Shown here: piece after piece, positions 14,889 to 23,597 of the stretch
Position numbering within the stretch: position 1 is the stretch's first letter
How the letters are laid out: each line of letters begins with the position of its first letter
Assembly: GCA_037442205.1 (NCBI GenBank)
Contig: JBBIQS010000059.1
Location: forward strand, 1-50,086
Direction of reading: 5' to 3'
DNA: 50,086 nt
DNA from: JBBIQS01 sp037442205
GTDB lineage: Bacteria; Myxococcota; Myxococcia; Myxococcales; UBA5297
Notes under the pieces: model-generated
What the model was told of the DNA's origin: nothing
The model's database searches: none
Seen by the model: only the letters and a program-made list of their open reading frames with translations
Translations under genes and position numbers: made by a program

Positions 14889-17518
14889 CCTTCTCCATCT
14901 GCCAGTGCCTCGAGCGCGAGGCTCGCCTGGTGCTCAGCTCCCCGGAGCTCCGCGAAGTCGAGATCGAGGTCGCCCCGTGCGGCGCCGCGTGCGCAGGCCT
15001 CGAGCTCGTCGCCCCGCCCGGAATGGCCGAGGGTCTGCGCGCCTCGGGCGCCTTCCTGCTCGCTCCGGGTTGGCTGGACCTCTGCTTCCGGCGGGTCGAC
15101 GCGCTGCGCGGCGCCCTGCTCGCCGAAGCTGCGCGGCGGCTGGTGCTGCTCGACACCGGGGTGGATCCCGCCGCCGGCGAGAAGTTCGCAGCGCTGGCCG
15201 GGCAGGTCGGGTTTCCGGCGGAGGTCGTCCCGGTGGGCCTGGGGCCGCTGCGCGCTTCTCTCAGCAGGCTGCTCGCGGAGCAGAACCTCGAGCAGGCGCA
15301 GGCGGCGCTGGGGGCCGCGCGGCGCCAATCGGCGAACTATGCGGCGGCCTTCGATCTCATCCGCTCCCTCACCGATCTGACCGAGGAGCGTGCGGCGGTG
15401 CGCCGAGCGCTCGAAGTCTTCCGGATGCTCTTCGCTCCCCGGACCATGGCCTTCGTATCGCTCGAGCGCGGCACCCCGGCCTTCGCCCTGTCGGAGCCGG
15501 AGCGCGCGGTGGACCCGGCGGCGCTGCTCGACAAGCTCGCCGCCCGAGGCGACCAGGCGGTCGGGGAGAGCGGCTTCGCGCTGGCGGTCCGCCACGCCGG
15601 CGAGCTGCTGGGCGCGCTGGAGATCCAGGGAGTTGCCGCGCCCGAGCACCTGCCGGTCGACTTCCCGCTGGCGGTCAGCGTCGCAGGCATCTGTGGCCTG
15701 GCGATCAGCAACTCGCGCAAGTTCGAAGAGGTGAAGCGGGCCGACGCCGCGCTGGCCGCCCAGAGCGAATTACTGGAGGTGACGCTGCACGGCATCGGCG
15801 ACGCGGTGATCAGCACCGACACCGAGGGGCGGGTGCGGGTCCTCAACCCGGTGGCCGAGGAGCTGACCGGGCGACCGCAGCGAGAGGCCCTCGGCAAGCC
15901 GCTGCACGAGGTCTTCCGGGTCTTCGATCCGTCCGGGTCGCCGAAGGATCCGGTGCGCGAGGTGCTGGAGCAGGGGGCGATCAAGCGCGAGGGCAGCGCG
16001 ATGCTGCTCGGCCGGGACGGCCAGTGCTTCGCCATCGCCCACAGCACCGCTCCGGTGCGCGCCAGGGACGGCCGCGCCCTGGGGGCGGTACTGGTGTTCC
16101 GCGACGTCTCCGCCGAGCGCGAGGCCCAGCGGGAACGCGACGTCACCATCGACTTCCTGCGGCTGATCAACGCCAACCCCAGGATGCCCGAGCTGCTCCG
16201 GGACGCCGCCGGCTTCTTCCAGCAGCAGTCGGGCTGCGAGGCGCTGGGCATACGGCTTGAGGACGGCGACGACTTCCCGTTCCGGGAGACCCGCGGCTTT
16301 TCCCGGCAGTTCGTGCTCCAGCAGCGGAAGCTGCTGGTCCGCGACGCCGCCGGGAACGCCGTGCGCGATCCCGGGGGCGATCCCACCGCGGAGTGCCTTT
16401 GCGGCAAGGTGATCCTGGGCCAGGAGGAGCCCGGCCTCTTGCCTCCCGACGCCGCCTTCTGGACCAACCGCGCGCCGCAGTGGCATACCGAGCAACTGCG
16501 CCGCGAGCGGCCGGTGCGCACCTGCCCCGGCTGCAGCGGCGAGGACTTCCGGTCGATGGCGCTGCTTCCTCTCCACGTCGGCGATCAGCGGCTGGGCCTG
16601 CTGCAGCTCAACGACCGGCGCGAAGGCCGGTTCAGCCCCCAGCGCATCGCCCTCTGGGAGCGGCTGGCCGGCTACCTGGCGGTGGCCCTCGCCCGCTCAC
16701 GCGCCGAGGAACTGCTCTTCGTCGCCAATGACCAGCTGGTCGAGGCCGACCAGCGCAAGAACGCCTTCTTGGCGATGCTCTCCCACGAGCTGCGCACCCC
16801 TCTGTCGGCGATCCACAGCAGCCTCCGCCTGCTCGCTCGCGCCCCGTCCGACAGCGACCAGGCGCAGCGGGCGCGGGCGGTGATCGACCGCCAGCAGCGC
16901 CACATGGCGCACCTGGTCAGCGACATGCTCGACATCACCCGCATCGCGCGCGGCAAGATCCAGCTGCGGCGCGAGCGGCTCGATCTGGCGGAGCTGGTGC
17001 GGCGCACTACAGAGGACCACCGGTCGCTCTTCGCCGCCAACGGCGTCGAGCTGCGGGTCGAGTTCCCCCAGGAGCCGCTCTGGCTGTCGGCGGACCCGAC
17101 CCGCCTGGTGCAGGCCGTGGGCAACCTGCTCGGGAACGCGGCCAAATTCACTCCCCGAGGCGGCACGGTCGAGGTGCGTGCAGGCCGCACCTCGGACCCG
17201 GCCCTGGCCGAGATCCAGGTGCGCGACACCGGGGTGGGCATTCCTCCCGACATGCTGGCGCGCATCTTCGAGCCCTTCGCGCAGGCGGAGCAGGCGGTGA
17301 GCAAGGGCGGGCTCGGCCTGGGGCTGACCCTGGTCAAGGGCATGGTCGAGCTGCACGGAGGCACGGTCGCCGTCGAGAGCGCGGGGCTCGGCAAGGGAGC
17401 GACCTTTGCCCTCACCTTGCCGCTGGAGGCGGCGGCCAGTTGCTCGATCCAGATGGCCACCGACTCGGCGCTGGACCGCGTCGGGGGCCTGTCCGACCAG
17501 ACCCGCCTCGAGCACTAG
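14885..17518 (+). CDS. Hybrid-input histidine kinase with DUF1638-like, GAF, PAS and Cys-rich GAF domains
   Basis: An 877-aa kinase without membrane segments, hence cytoplasmic. About residues 1-140 resemble the DUF1638 family that often accompanies corrinoid methyltransferases (FSICQCLEREARLVL, FLLAPGWLDLCF); this is a judgement by eye. A GAF-like region spans about 150-275, a PAS about 290-410 (GIGDAVISTDTEGRVRVLN) and a second GAF about 420-615. The latter contains ECLCG and RTCPGCSGEDF, four cysteines that could hold metal. HisKA has H634 in MLSHELRTPL; HATPase has NLLGNAAKF, DTGVGIPPD and GGLGLGLTLV. It is coupled to the methyltransferase-like gene by ATGA. No receiver is nearby. Confidence 0.9.
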   Translation: MTFSICQCLEREARLVLSSPELREVEIEVAPCGAACAGLELVAPPGMAEGLRASGAFLLAPGWLDLCFRRVDALRGALLAEAARRLVLLDTGVDPAAGEKFAALAGQVGFPAEVVPVGLGPLRASLSRLLAEQNLEQAQAALGAARRQSANYAAAFDLIRSLTDLTEERAAVRRALEVFRMLFAPRTMAFVSLERGTPAFALSEPERAVDPAALLDKLAARGDQAVGESGFALAVRHAGELLGALEIQGVAAPEHLPVDFPLAVSVAGICGLAISNSRKFEEVKRADAALAAQSELLEVTLHGIGDAVISTDTEGRVRVLNPVAEELTGRPQREALGKPLHEVFRVFDPSGSPKDPVREVLEQGAIKREGSAMLLGRDGQCFAIAHSTAPVRARDGRALGAVLVFRDVSAEREAQRERDVTIDFLRLINANPRMPELLRDAAGFFQQQSGCEALGIRLEDGDDFPFRETRGFSRQFVLQQRKLLVRDAAGNAVRDPGGDPTAECLCGKVILGQEEPGLLPPDAAFWTNRAPQWHTEQLRRERPVRTCPGCSGEDFRSMALLPLHVGDQRLGLLQLNDRREGRFSPQRIALWERLAGYLAVALARSRAEELLFVANDQLVEADQRKNAFLAMLSHELRTPLSAIHSSLRLLARAPSDSDQAQRARAVIDRQQRHMAHLVSDMLDITRIARGKIQLRRERLDLAELVRRTTEDHRSLFAANGVELRVEFPQEPLWLSADPTRLVQAVGNLLGNAAKFTPRGGTVEVRAGRTSDPALAEIQVRDTGVGIPPDMLARIFEPFAQAEQAVSKGGLGLGLTLVKGMVELHGGTVAVESAGLGKGATFALTLPLEAAASCSIQMATDSALDRVGGLSDQTRLEH

Positions 17519-17523
17519 CCGGG

Positions 17524-18111
17524 TCAGCGGCTCTTGGCCCGAGGCGCCCACTCCACCAGGTAGATGGCCGATTTGCCGTCGGCAGCTTGCGAGGCGAGCC
17601 GTCCTTGGCCGGTCGTGCCGCACAGGTCGAGGCCGAAATCGATCACCCCCAGCCACGCCTCCCAGAACGTCTTGGGCATGGCCACCGTCAGCTCGACGCA
17701 TAGCTCGCCCGAGTTGTCGCCGCGCGGCTGGTAGCGGTAGTGGCTGCCGCGGTCGGTGAGCATGGTGAGGGTGGACAGCCGGCTCATCAGCGACGCCGGG
17801 CTGCTGCCGAAGATGCTGAGGGTGGTCTTGAGCACCGGCTCGATCATCCGGCCGATGGAGGTGCGGGTGGCGTCGAAGACCAGGCGCCGGCCGGCCTCGG
17901 CGCCGCGCAGCTTGACCACTATCTCCAGCAACTCCACCAGCAGCGAGCTGTCGAGCCAGGTAATCGGATTGGGCGGCGAGGCCAGCACCCGCTGCAGCTC
18001 GGGCGAGGCGCGGCTGCGCACCTCGGCGGCCAAGCCGCTGCGCGTCACGGCTTCGGCGTAGGCGCGGTACACAGCACCGCTGTACTGGTGCAAGGCAGAC
18101 CCCGACTTCAT
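17524..18111 (-). CDS. Hypothetical protein, possibly DUF2378/TIGR02265-like
   Basis: A 195-aa soluble protein. The start at 18111 is fixed by a strong GGAGGA just upstream; the longer frame adds only 11 residues. The body is helical (GAVYRAYAEAVTRSGLAAE, LLVELLEIVVKLRGAEAGRRLV), followed by a beta-rich half ending FWEAWLGVIDFGLDLCGTTG. Length and layout recall the myxobacterial TIGR02265/DUF2378 family, but no diagnostic motif could be confirmed. It converges with the kinase gene, with the stops six bases apart. Confidence 0.6.
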   Translation of the reverse strand: MKSGSALHQYSGAVYRAYAEAVTRSGLAAEVRSRASPELQRVLASPPNPITWLDSSLLVELLEIVVKLRGAEAGRRLVFDATRTSIGRMIEPVLKTTLSIFGSSPASLMSRLSTLTMLTDRGSHYRYQPRGDNSGELCVELTVAMPKTFWEAWLGVIDFGLDLCGTTGQGRLASQAADGKSAIYLVEWAPRAKSR

Positions 18112-18175
18112 CCTTCCTCCTCTCCTCGAGCCGCAGGCGGACAACCAGCCGCGGCTCGCCCCGTTCTGTCGGCTG

Positions 18176-19597
18176 TTACAGCGAAGTGTCCGGGTTCACG
18201 TAGGGGAACCAGCCCCAGTTCACCGGATTGGTCAGGTCCACGTACCCGACCACGGTGGCCGGCATGGCGATGAGCAGCGAGCCGGTCGCGGTGGAGGTGG
18301 CCGGGTGCGGGTGCGAGTATCCGTTGATGTTCGGGCCCAGGTGGGTTCCGGTCAGGGCCCAACTGGTGCTGATGCCATTCGCCCAGAAGCCCACGATGGT
18401 GCCGGCCTCGAGCTTGGTGAAGGCCGCCGTGGTCATCGAGGGCTGGTCGGGGGCGTGCTGGAAGAAGGTCCAGCTGCACGGGCCATTGTTCCAGCCCAGG
18501 CGATAGACGTTGAAGGCCCGCTCGATGTACTGGGTCCCGGCGCGCCCCATCGCCGTGAGGAGTGCCTGCTCCTCGGGGGTGCGGTTCGCCCAGAGCACGT
18601 TGGTGTTGACCGTGAACATGTAGCGCAGGTAGACGCCGCAGGCGGCGTTGGCAGACCAGCCATTCACCGTGTCGTTGTTCGCACTGGTCCCGCCGGTGGT
18701 CCCGGTGAGGATCTGGTTCGAGCTGATCCGGTAGAACGGGAACATGTTCATCAGGTTGTTCGGGCCGATGAAGATGTTGCCGCCGGCGTGGAGGTCGCCG
18801 CCGAAGGTCCCGGAGCCGGTGATGTTGAACGAGGCGGTCTGCGGGCTGGCGGTCTGGTTCTGCAAGTAGTTGGGGCTGCCGCTGGCCGGAGCCTTGGAAT
18901 TGAAGGTCGTCCAATCCGCCGAGGAGAGATAGCCGTCGGTCGAGCCGTCGGCCTTGGCGATGCTCAGGGCGGGCGTCGAGCTACCGGTGGCCACCGAGAG
19001 CGGCGCGCTGGCACTCACCGAGGTGACGGTCCCCACCCCGGCGCAGGCCCAGCCGTTGGCCGTCGCCTGCAGCACCTGGCCCGTCGGACAGCTCGACAGC
19101 GAGAGGGCGGTGCCGTTGAGGGAGAGTCCGGAGCCGGCCGCCGCCGAGTAGGCCGCCGCGCCGGTCAGCTGGCCGGAGCTGCTGATCACCTGCGTCCCGT
19201 TCACCAACACGCTGCTGGCGTTGACGGCGCCGCCGCTCACGCTGTTGCAGGTGAGGGCATAGGGGACCGAGCCGATCTTCTGGCGCGGCGACAGGGCGGC
19301 GCCGTCCACCGTCAGCTCCAGCCAGCGCTCGCCCCCGCCGAAGACGCTGGCGTCGATGGCGGTCTGCTCGCCGAGGAAGGTCGCGTAGTAGCCGTCCGAC
19401 AAGGCCAGGGTCTGGGACTCGGACCAGAGCGCGGTGCCGCCCTGGTTGGCGGCGAAGACCGCGAACCCCAGGGTGTGGGAGCCGGCCTCCGGCGAGCCAT
19501 CGGCCTTCAACAGTCGACCTTGGTATCCGATCTTGGCGGGGGCTTCGGCCGCGGCGAGGCACGGCACGAGAAGCGCGGCAGCGACGATACGGAGCAT
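18176..19597 (-). CDS. Secreted tail-fibre-like surface protein
   Basis: A 473-aa protein. The signal peptide MLRIVAAALLVPCLAAAEA is followed by a domain beginning IGYQGRLLKADGSPEAGSHT and ending LSPRQKIGSVPYAL, a pattern common at the N-terminus of bacterial fibre-like proteins. A Ser/Thr/Ala-rich shaft follows with GYLSSADWTTFNSKAP and SGTFGGDLHAGGNIFIG, motifs shared with phage tail fibres. The C-terminal ~190 residues (FPFYRISSNQILTG to NPDTSL) are an unrecognised globular tip. RBS GGAGG lies 7 bases before ATG. Probably an extracellular adhesin-like trimer. Confidence 0.78.
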   Translation of the reverse strand: MLRIVAAALLVPCLAAAEAPAKIGYQGRLLKADGSPEAGSHTLGFAVFAANQGGTALWSESQTLALSDGYYATFLGEQTAIDASVFGGGERWLELTVDGAALSPRQKIGSVPYALTCNSVSGGAVNASSVLVNGTQVISSSGQLTGAAAYSAAAGSGLSLNGTALSLSSCPTGQVLQATANGWACAGVGTVTSVSASAPLSVATGSSTPALSIAKADGSTDGYLSSADWTTFNSKAPASGSPNYLQNQTASPQTASFNITGSGTFGGDLHAGGNIFIGPNNLMNMFPFYRISSNQILTGTTGGTSANNDTVNGWSANAACGVYLRYMFTVNTNVLWANRTPEEQALLTAMGRAGTQYIERAFNVYRLGWNNGPCSWTFFQHAPDQPSMTTAAFTKLEAGTIVGFWANGISTSWALTGTHLGPNINGYSHPHPATSTATGSLLIAMPATVVGYVDLTNPVNWGWFPYVNPDTSL

Positions 19598-19692
19598 CAG
19601 TCAACCTCCATCGGCACGAGGACCGGCCGAATTTCGAGACCAGAGCAGCGCCCACGCTACCACGACAATCGGGACTTCCGGTCCGCTCCGAC

Positions 19693-21939
19693 TCACTGCA
19701 CCACCGTCACCAGGTCCAGCTTGGGCACCGGGATGTACATCCACTGGCCGCTCGGGTCGAAGGTCAGGCCCGAGGCATTTCCCGGCAGCCGGTAGTTGGA
19801 ATAGCTCGCCAGTCCGGCCCGAGGATCGAAGTAGAGCAGCCGCACGGAGTGCTCTCCGAATTCCTCGCTGAGCCAGGCCAGATACCGGCCGTCGGGCGTG
19901 GCGCGCCCCAGCAGCGGGCTGCTCATGGCCGAGGGCAGTGGGTGGGCTCCGCCGGCCTGCAGCTCGGCGAAGGTCAGGATCGCCGGCCCGCCGAGGGACG
20001 ACTGGGCGAAGAGCGCCGCCGGCCCGTCGGCGAGCAGCGCCAGCCCCATCAGCTCTCCCAAGGATGACGGCAGCGAGAGCGTCTGCTTGGCGGCGCCTCC
20101 GGAGCGCAAGGCCTCGGCGGTCCAGATGCCGCCCCCGTATCCGCCCGACGCGCTCCACAGCACCAGCACCTGCGAGCCGAAGCTGTTCAGGGCCGCCAGC
20201 GAGGAGCCGTCCGGCAGCGACACCCCGCCGGCGCGCACCAGCTCCTCGTTGCGCCACTCGAGCACGTCGATCGAGCCGGCATTGCCGAGCGCCACCGAGC
20301 CGTCGGCCAGGGCGGCCACCGCCACCGGCGTCGTCAGATTGCTGGCGACCAGGCGCTCGCCATCGACCTCGATCAACCCCAGCTCCCGCCGGTGGACGAC
20401 CAAGGCGCGCAGGTCGGAGGTGGCCAGCAGCCGCTGCGGCTCGGAGGAGCCCTCGGCCAGGTGAACCGGCTCGGCCACGTCGAGAGAGCTCGGATCGAGC
20501 TTGAGCACCATCCGCGCGCTGCGCGCCAGCACCAGCATCTCGGGCGGGCGGGAGGGAGCCGCCGGATCGTAGGAATAGGGAGCCACCGCCCCGCCGTCGC
20601 CGTCGTCGGCGCTGCCCAGGCCCAGGTTGAACGAGATTCGCCCCAGCCAGGTGCCGCTGGCGGCGGCGATGATGTCCACCACGTTCTCCTCGACGTTGCC
20701 GACCGCCACCTCGCCGAGGTCGGCGGCCACGTCGAGCACCGTGGGCTCGCCGCGCAGTTGCACCGACCAGTCCACGCGGTAGCGGGCGACGTCGAACTGG
20801 AGGACGGCGCCGTCCGAAGGCTTGGTGAATACGATCTTCTCCGGAGTGACGCCGGCCGAGATTCCGCCCACCAGCCCGTAGGAGACCATCAGCTCGTGAT
20901 GGAAGACGCGGGTGGTGAGGTTGACGAAGCCCAGGTCGCCGTCCGCCAGCCCGAGGACCACCACCGGATCGGTCGTCTGCGCCAGGGCGATCGGCCCGGT
21001 GGGCGTGTGCCCGTCGCTGTCGGGGGTCCACAGCCGCTCGAGCTTGCCGTCCGGGGCGATGCGGGCGAGCACGGTCTTGGGGCCTCCCTGATCGGCCACG
21101 GTCGCCACCGCCAGGACCGTGCCGTCGGGAGCGGCCACTGCTCCGGTCACCTCGATGACTTCGAGCCGGGTCTGGGTGGCGGCGAGAGTCGAGCCGGTGC
21201 GCTCCCAGGTGGACAGGAACCAGTTGCCATAGGGATCGATGCCCAGGGTGCGGGCCGGCCCGGCGCCTCCGGCGACGATGACCTTCTCCACCCGCTTGCT
21301 GGAGGCCGAGGAGGCCTGGATTCTCCCGTTGGTGCCATCCGCCTCGAGCAGCTGGCCGCGCCCGTCGCGGGACTTGATCGACACCAGCGCATCGGGTCCG
21401 CCGGGCGCGCGGGCAAAGGCCACCGGCCGGCCGTCGAGGCGCACCGAGTCGCCGTAATCGGTGACCAGCAGGTCGAACAGCGTCGAGGTCATCACCACCG
21501 AGGTCGTGGAGTCGAGCAGGCCCACCGGGCGATGGCGGAAGCGGACCTCGGCGACGAGCGAGCCCTGGTTCGGATGGCCCCAGCCCAGCGGAACGAACTG
21601 GACTGCGCTCGGGGCGCTGCGCGCGGTGGCGGTGCTGACAGTCACCGGCCCGGTCTCCTGCAGTGCCCTGGGGACGACCACCTGGATGCGCTCGGAATTG
21701 CCCCCGACGGCGCGGACCGAGGCGCCGTTGGCGAAGGTCACCTCGTTGTTGGCCGGCGTGGGATCGAAGGCTTCTCCGACCAGCTCGATCACCGAATCGC
21801 CGAAGGCGGCGCGCGGGACGATGTCGGTGACGACCGGGGTCGTCTTCGCCGGCTCCAGCGTGAAGTCCTTGCAGGCCGCGAGGCCCAACAGGCAGGCAAG
21901 GAGGATCACACTCAGACGGACGGGACGTGGGGAGGACAC
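19693..21939 (-). CDS. Large TIG/beta-propeller lipoprotein
   Basis: A 748-aa predicted lipoprotein. A GTG start at 21939 is preferred: it has GGAG 5 bases upstream and yields a well-formed signal peptide (VSSPRPVRLSVILLACLLGL) with lipobox LAAC. Upstream ATGs add about 74 residues without signal character. An IPT/TIG domain (PVVTDIVPRAAFGDSVIELV) spans about residues 30-115. The rest is repetitive beta structure suggesting one or two propellers (DGTVLAVATVAD, DLGEVAVGNVEENVVDIIAA, DGSVALGNAGSIDVLEWRN). Role unknown; likely outer-membrane surface. Confidence 0.8.
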   Translation of the reverse strand: MSSPRPVRLSVILLACLLGLAACKDFTLEPAKTTPVVTDIVPRAAFGDSVIELVGEAFDPTPANNEVTFANGASVRAVGGNSERIQVVVPRALQETGPVTVSTATARSAPSAVQFVPLGWGHPNQGSLVAEVRFRHRPVGLLDSTTSVVMTSTLFDLLVTDYGDSVRLDGRPVAFARAPGGPDALVSIKSRDGRGQLLEADGTNGRIQASSASSKRVEKVIVAGGAGPARTLGIDPYGNWFLSTWERTGSTLAATQTRLEVIEVTGAVAAPDGTVLAVATVADQGGPKTVLARIAPDGKLERLWTPDSDGHTPTGPIALAQTTDPVVVLGLADGDLGFVNLTTRVFHHELMVSYGLVGGISAGVTPEKIVFTKPSDGAVLQFDVARYRVDWSVQLRGEPTVLDVAADLGEVAVGNVEENVVDIIAAASGTWLGRISFNLGLGSADDGDGGAVAPYSYDPAAPSRPPEMLVLARSARMVLKLDPSSLDVAEPVHLAEGSSEPQRLLATSDLRALVVHRRELGLIEVDGERLVASNLTTPVAVAALADGSVALGNAGSIDVLEWRNEELVRAGGVSLPDGSSLAALNSFGSQVLVLWSASGGYGGGIWTAEALRSGGAAKQTLSLPSSLGELMGLALLADGPAALFAQSSLGGPAILTFAELQAGGAHPLPSAMSSPLLGRATPDGRYLAWLSEEFGEHSVRLLYFDPRAGLASYSNYRLPGNASGLTFDPSGQWMYIPVPKLDLVTVVQ

Positions 21940-22220
21940 GATGCTCCATTCTGCCTTGCGCAAGTGAGCCGAGGACCGAGGGCCCAAGTATGCCCGGTTG
22001 TTGACGAAACCGTTGGAGACCCGCGCTGACGCGCCGCCGACGGAGGTCAGCATCTTCACTGTGGAGGACGGCGAGGGCAAAGGCCAGAGGAAGCTCTCGA
22101 ACGGCACCCCGAGCATGGAGGAGGGGCGCCTCCCGGCCGCCGCCGGCACGCGCCCCTGCACCCCGTTTCCCTGCGGCGCCCTCTGCCGTAGAGTGGCGCG
22201 CTCGCGGAACCGGAGGGTCC

Positions 22221-23174
22221 ATGCTCGCCAAGTGCGCCAGCTGCTCGCACGTCTTCAACACCGATCGCTACGGGCTGCAGTACTGCCCGCAATGCGGCGC
22301 CCAGTTGATGCTCTCGCCGCCGCCGGGGGCCCAGCCACCGGGCGCGCCGCAGGGGCAACCTCCGGCCGCCGGTCCGACGGCGCCGCCAGCCGGCTCCCCT
22401 CCTCCGGCGAGCACCGCGCTCCCAGGCTGGACCCCGCCTCCACCCTACGGCGGCCCAGCCGGCTACGACCTTCCCCAGGACCAGCCCTCGCCGTGGGAGG
22501 AGCGGCACAGCCGCGGCGTCTTTCCGGCGCTGATCGAGACCATCCGCAAGTCGATGTTCGAGCCCGCCGCTTTGTTCGAGCGAATGCGAGTGGACAACGC
22601 CGCCGGGGCCGTCTCCTACTTCTGGATCATCAGCGCTTTTTCCTCGGTTGTTTCTACGATTTGGGCGCTGGCGCTCCTTCCGCTCACCAACCGGCTCTCG
22701 TCCATGCCGGTGCTCACGCCGGACAACCCGCTGTCGCGCCTGCCGCCGGAGCACCCGTTCTCGCAGCTGCTTCACATGCAGGTGCAGAACACCCCGGGGA
22801 TGATCGTCTCCTCGATGGTCGGCCGGATGCTCTTTGCCCCGGTGATCCTGTTCGTCATGGCCGGCATCCTGCACGTGTCGGCGGCAATATTCGGAGCCTC
22901 GAAGAAGGGCTTTAACGCCACCCTGCGCGCGCTGGCCTACTCGTCGGGCCCCTCGGTGGTGGTCCTGGTCCCCTTGGTCGGCGGGCTCGGCGCCGCGATC
23001 TGGTGGCTGGTGGTCTTCGTGGTCGGGCTGTCCAAGACCCAGCGCTGCTCCACCGGCTCGGCCATCGGCGCGGTGGTGCTGCCGGCGGTGGTCTTCCTCT
23101 GCTGCGGCTTCATGGCGGTGATTGTGATTGCGGTCTCCGCCGCGGCCGCCGTGGGCGGACTTGCCCATCCCTAG
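22221..23174 (+). CDS. Zinc-ribbon plus Yip1-like membrane protein
   Basis: A 317-aa protein. Residues 1-30 form a zinc ribbon (CASCSHVF then CPQCGAQL). A Pro/Gly/Ala-rich linker runs to about residue 95. The C-terminal part has about five hydrophobic segments (SYFWIISAFSSVVSTIWALA, MLFAPVILFVMAGILHVSAA, AVVLPAVVFLCCGFMAVIVI) with GASKKGFNATLRALAYSSGP, the signature region of Yip1-domain proteins. Inner membrane; function in bacteria unclear. RBS GGAGGG precedes ATG. The next gene starts on the base after the stop, so it heads a three-gene operon with DUF2752 and plsY. Confidence 0.87.
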   Translation: MLAKCASCSHVFNTDRYGLQYCPQCGAQLMLSPPPGAQPPGAPQGQPPAAGPTAPPAGSPPPASTALPGWTPPPPYGGPAGYDLPQDQPSPWEERHSRGVFPALIETIRKSMFEPAALFERMRVDNAAGAVSYFWIISAFSSVVSTIWALALLPLTNRLSSMPVLTPDNPLSRLPPEHPFSQLLHMQVQNTPGMIVSSMVGRMLFAPVILFVMAGILHVSAAIFGASKKGFNATLRALAYSSGPSVVVLVPLVGGLGAAIWWLVVFVVGLSKTQRCSTGSAIGAVVLPAVVFLCCGFMAVIVIAVSAAAAVGGLAHP

Positions 23175-23597
23175 ATGACCGTCCACTTCCATAGACCGGC
23201 GCGCCCGGTCTTCGGAGTGCCGGAGTGGCTGGGCGCCATCGGAGTGCCGCTGCTCCTGGTGGCGCGGTTCGTGCCGCTGGCGCGGCTGCCGGGCTGGGGG
23301 TGCCTGCTGCGGCTGTCCACCGGGATTCCCTGCCCGACCTGCGGCATGACCCGCTCCTTCGACTGGTTTGCCCAGGGGCGCCTCGGCGACTCGCTGCACA
23401 TCAACCCGCTGGGCGGGCTCTTGGCGGCCTCAGTGGCGTTCGGCTTCGTCTACCTGCTCGCCTATCCGCTGCGGCCGCCCAGGCTCGCGGTTGAGCTGTC
23501 ACCGAAGGCCAGCCTCGGGCTGCGCATCGCCGTGGTGATCGCGCTGGCGGTCAATTGGGCCTACCTCGTCGTCCACTCGCTGCGGGTGCAGACATGA
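23175..23597 (+). CDS. DUF2752 membrane protein
   Basis: A 140-aa protein with the DUF2752 hallmark GIPCPTCGMTRSFDW at about residues 50-64, followed by an NPLGG segment and three hydrophobic stretches. Members are small inner-membrane proteins of unknown role. It starts immediately after the stop of the Yip1-like gene and ends overlapping plsY by ATGA. The pairing of a Cys-containing DUF2752 protein with a zinc-ribbon Yip1 protein suggests a shared membrane function. Confidence 0.88.
   Translation: MTVHFHRPARPVFGVPEWLGAIGVPLLLVARFVPLARLPGWGCLLRLSTGIPCPTCGMTRSFDWFAQGRLGDSLHINPLGGLLAASVAFGFVYLLAYPLRPPRLAVELSPKASLGLRIAVVIALAVNWAYLVVHSLRVQT

Noticed and set aside
20392..22029. A 545-codon plus-strand frame opposite the TIG/propeller lipoprotein
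   Set aside because: Composition is His/Arg/Gly-rich shadow coding; the minus-strand lipoprotein with signal peptide and TIG domain is clearly real.
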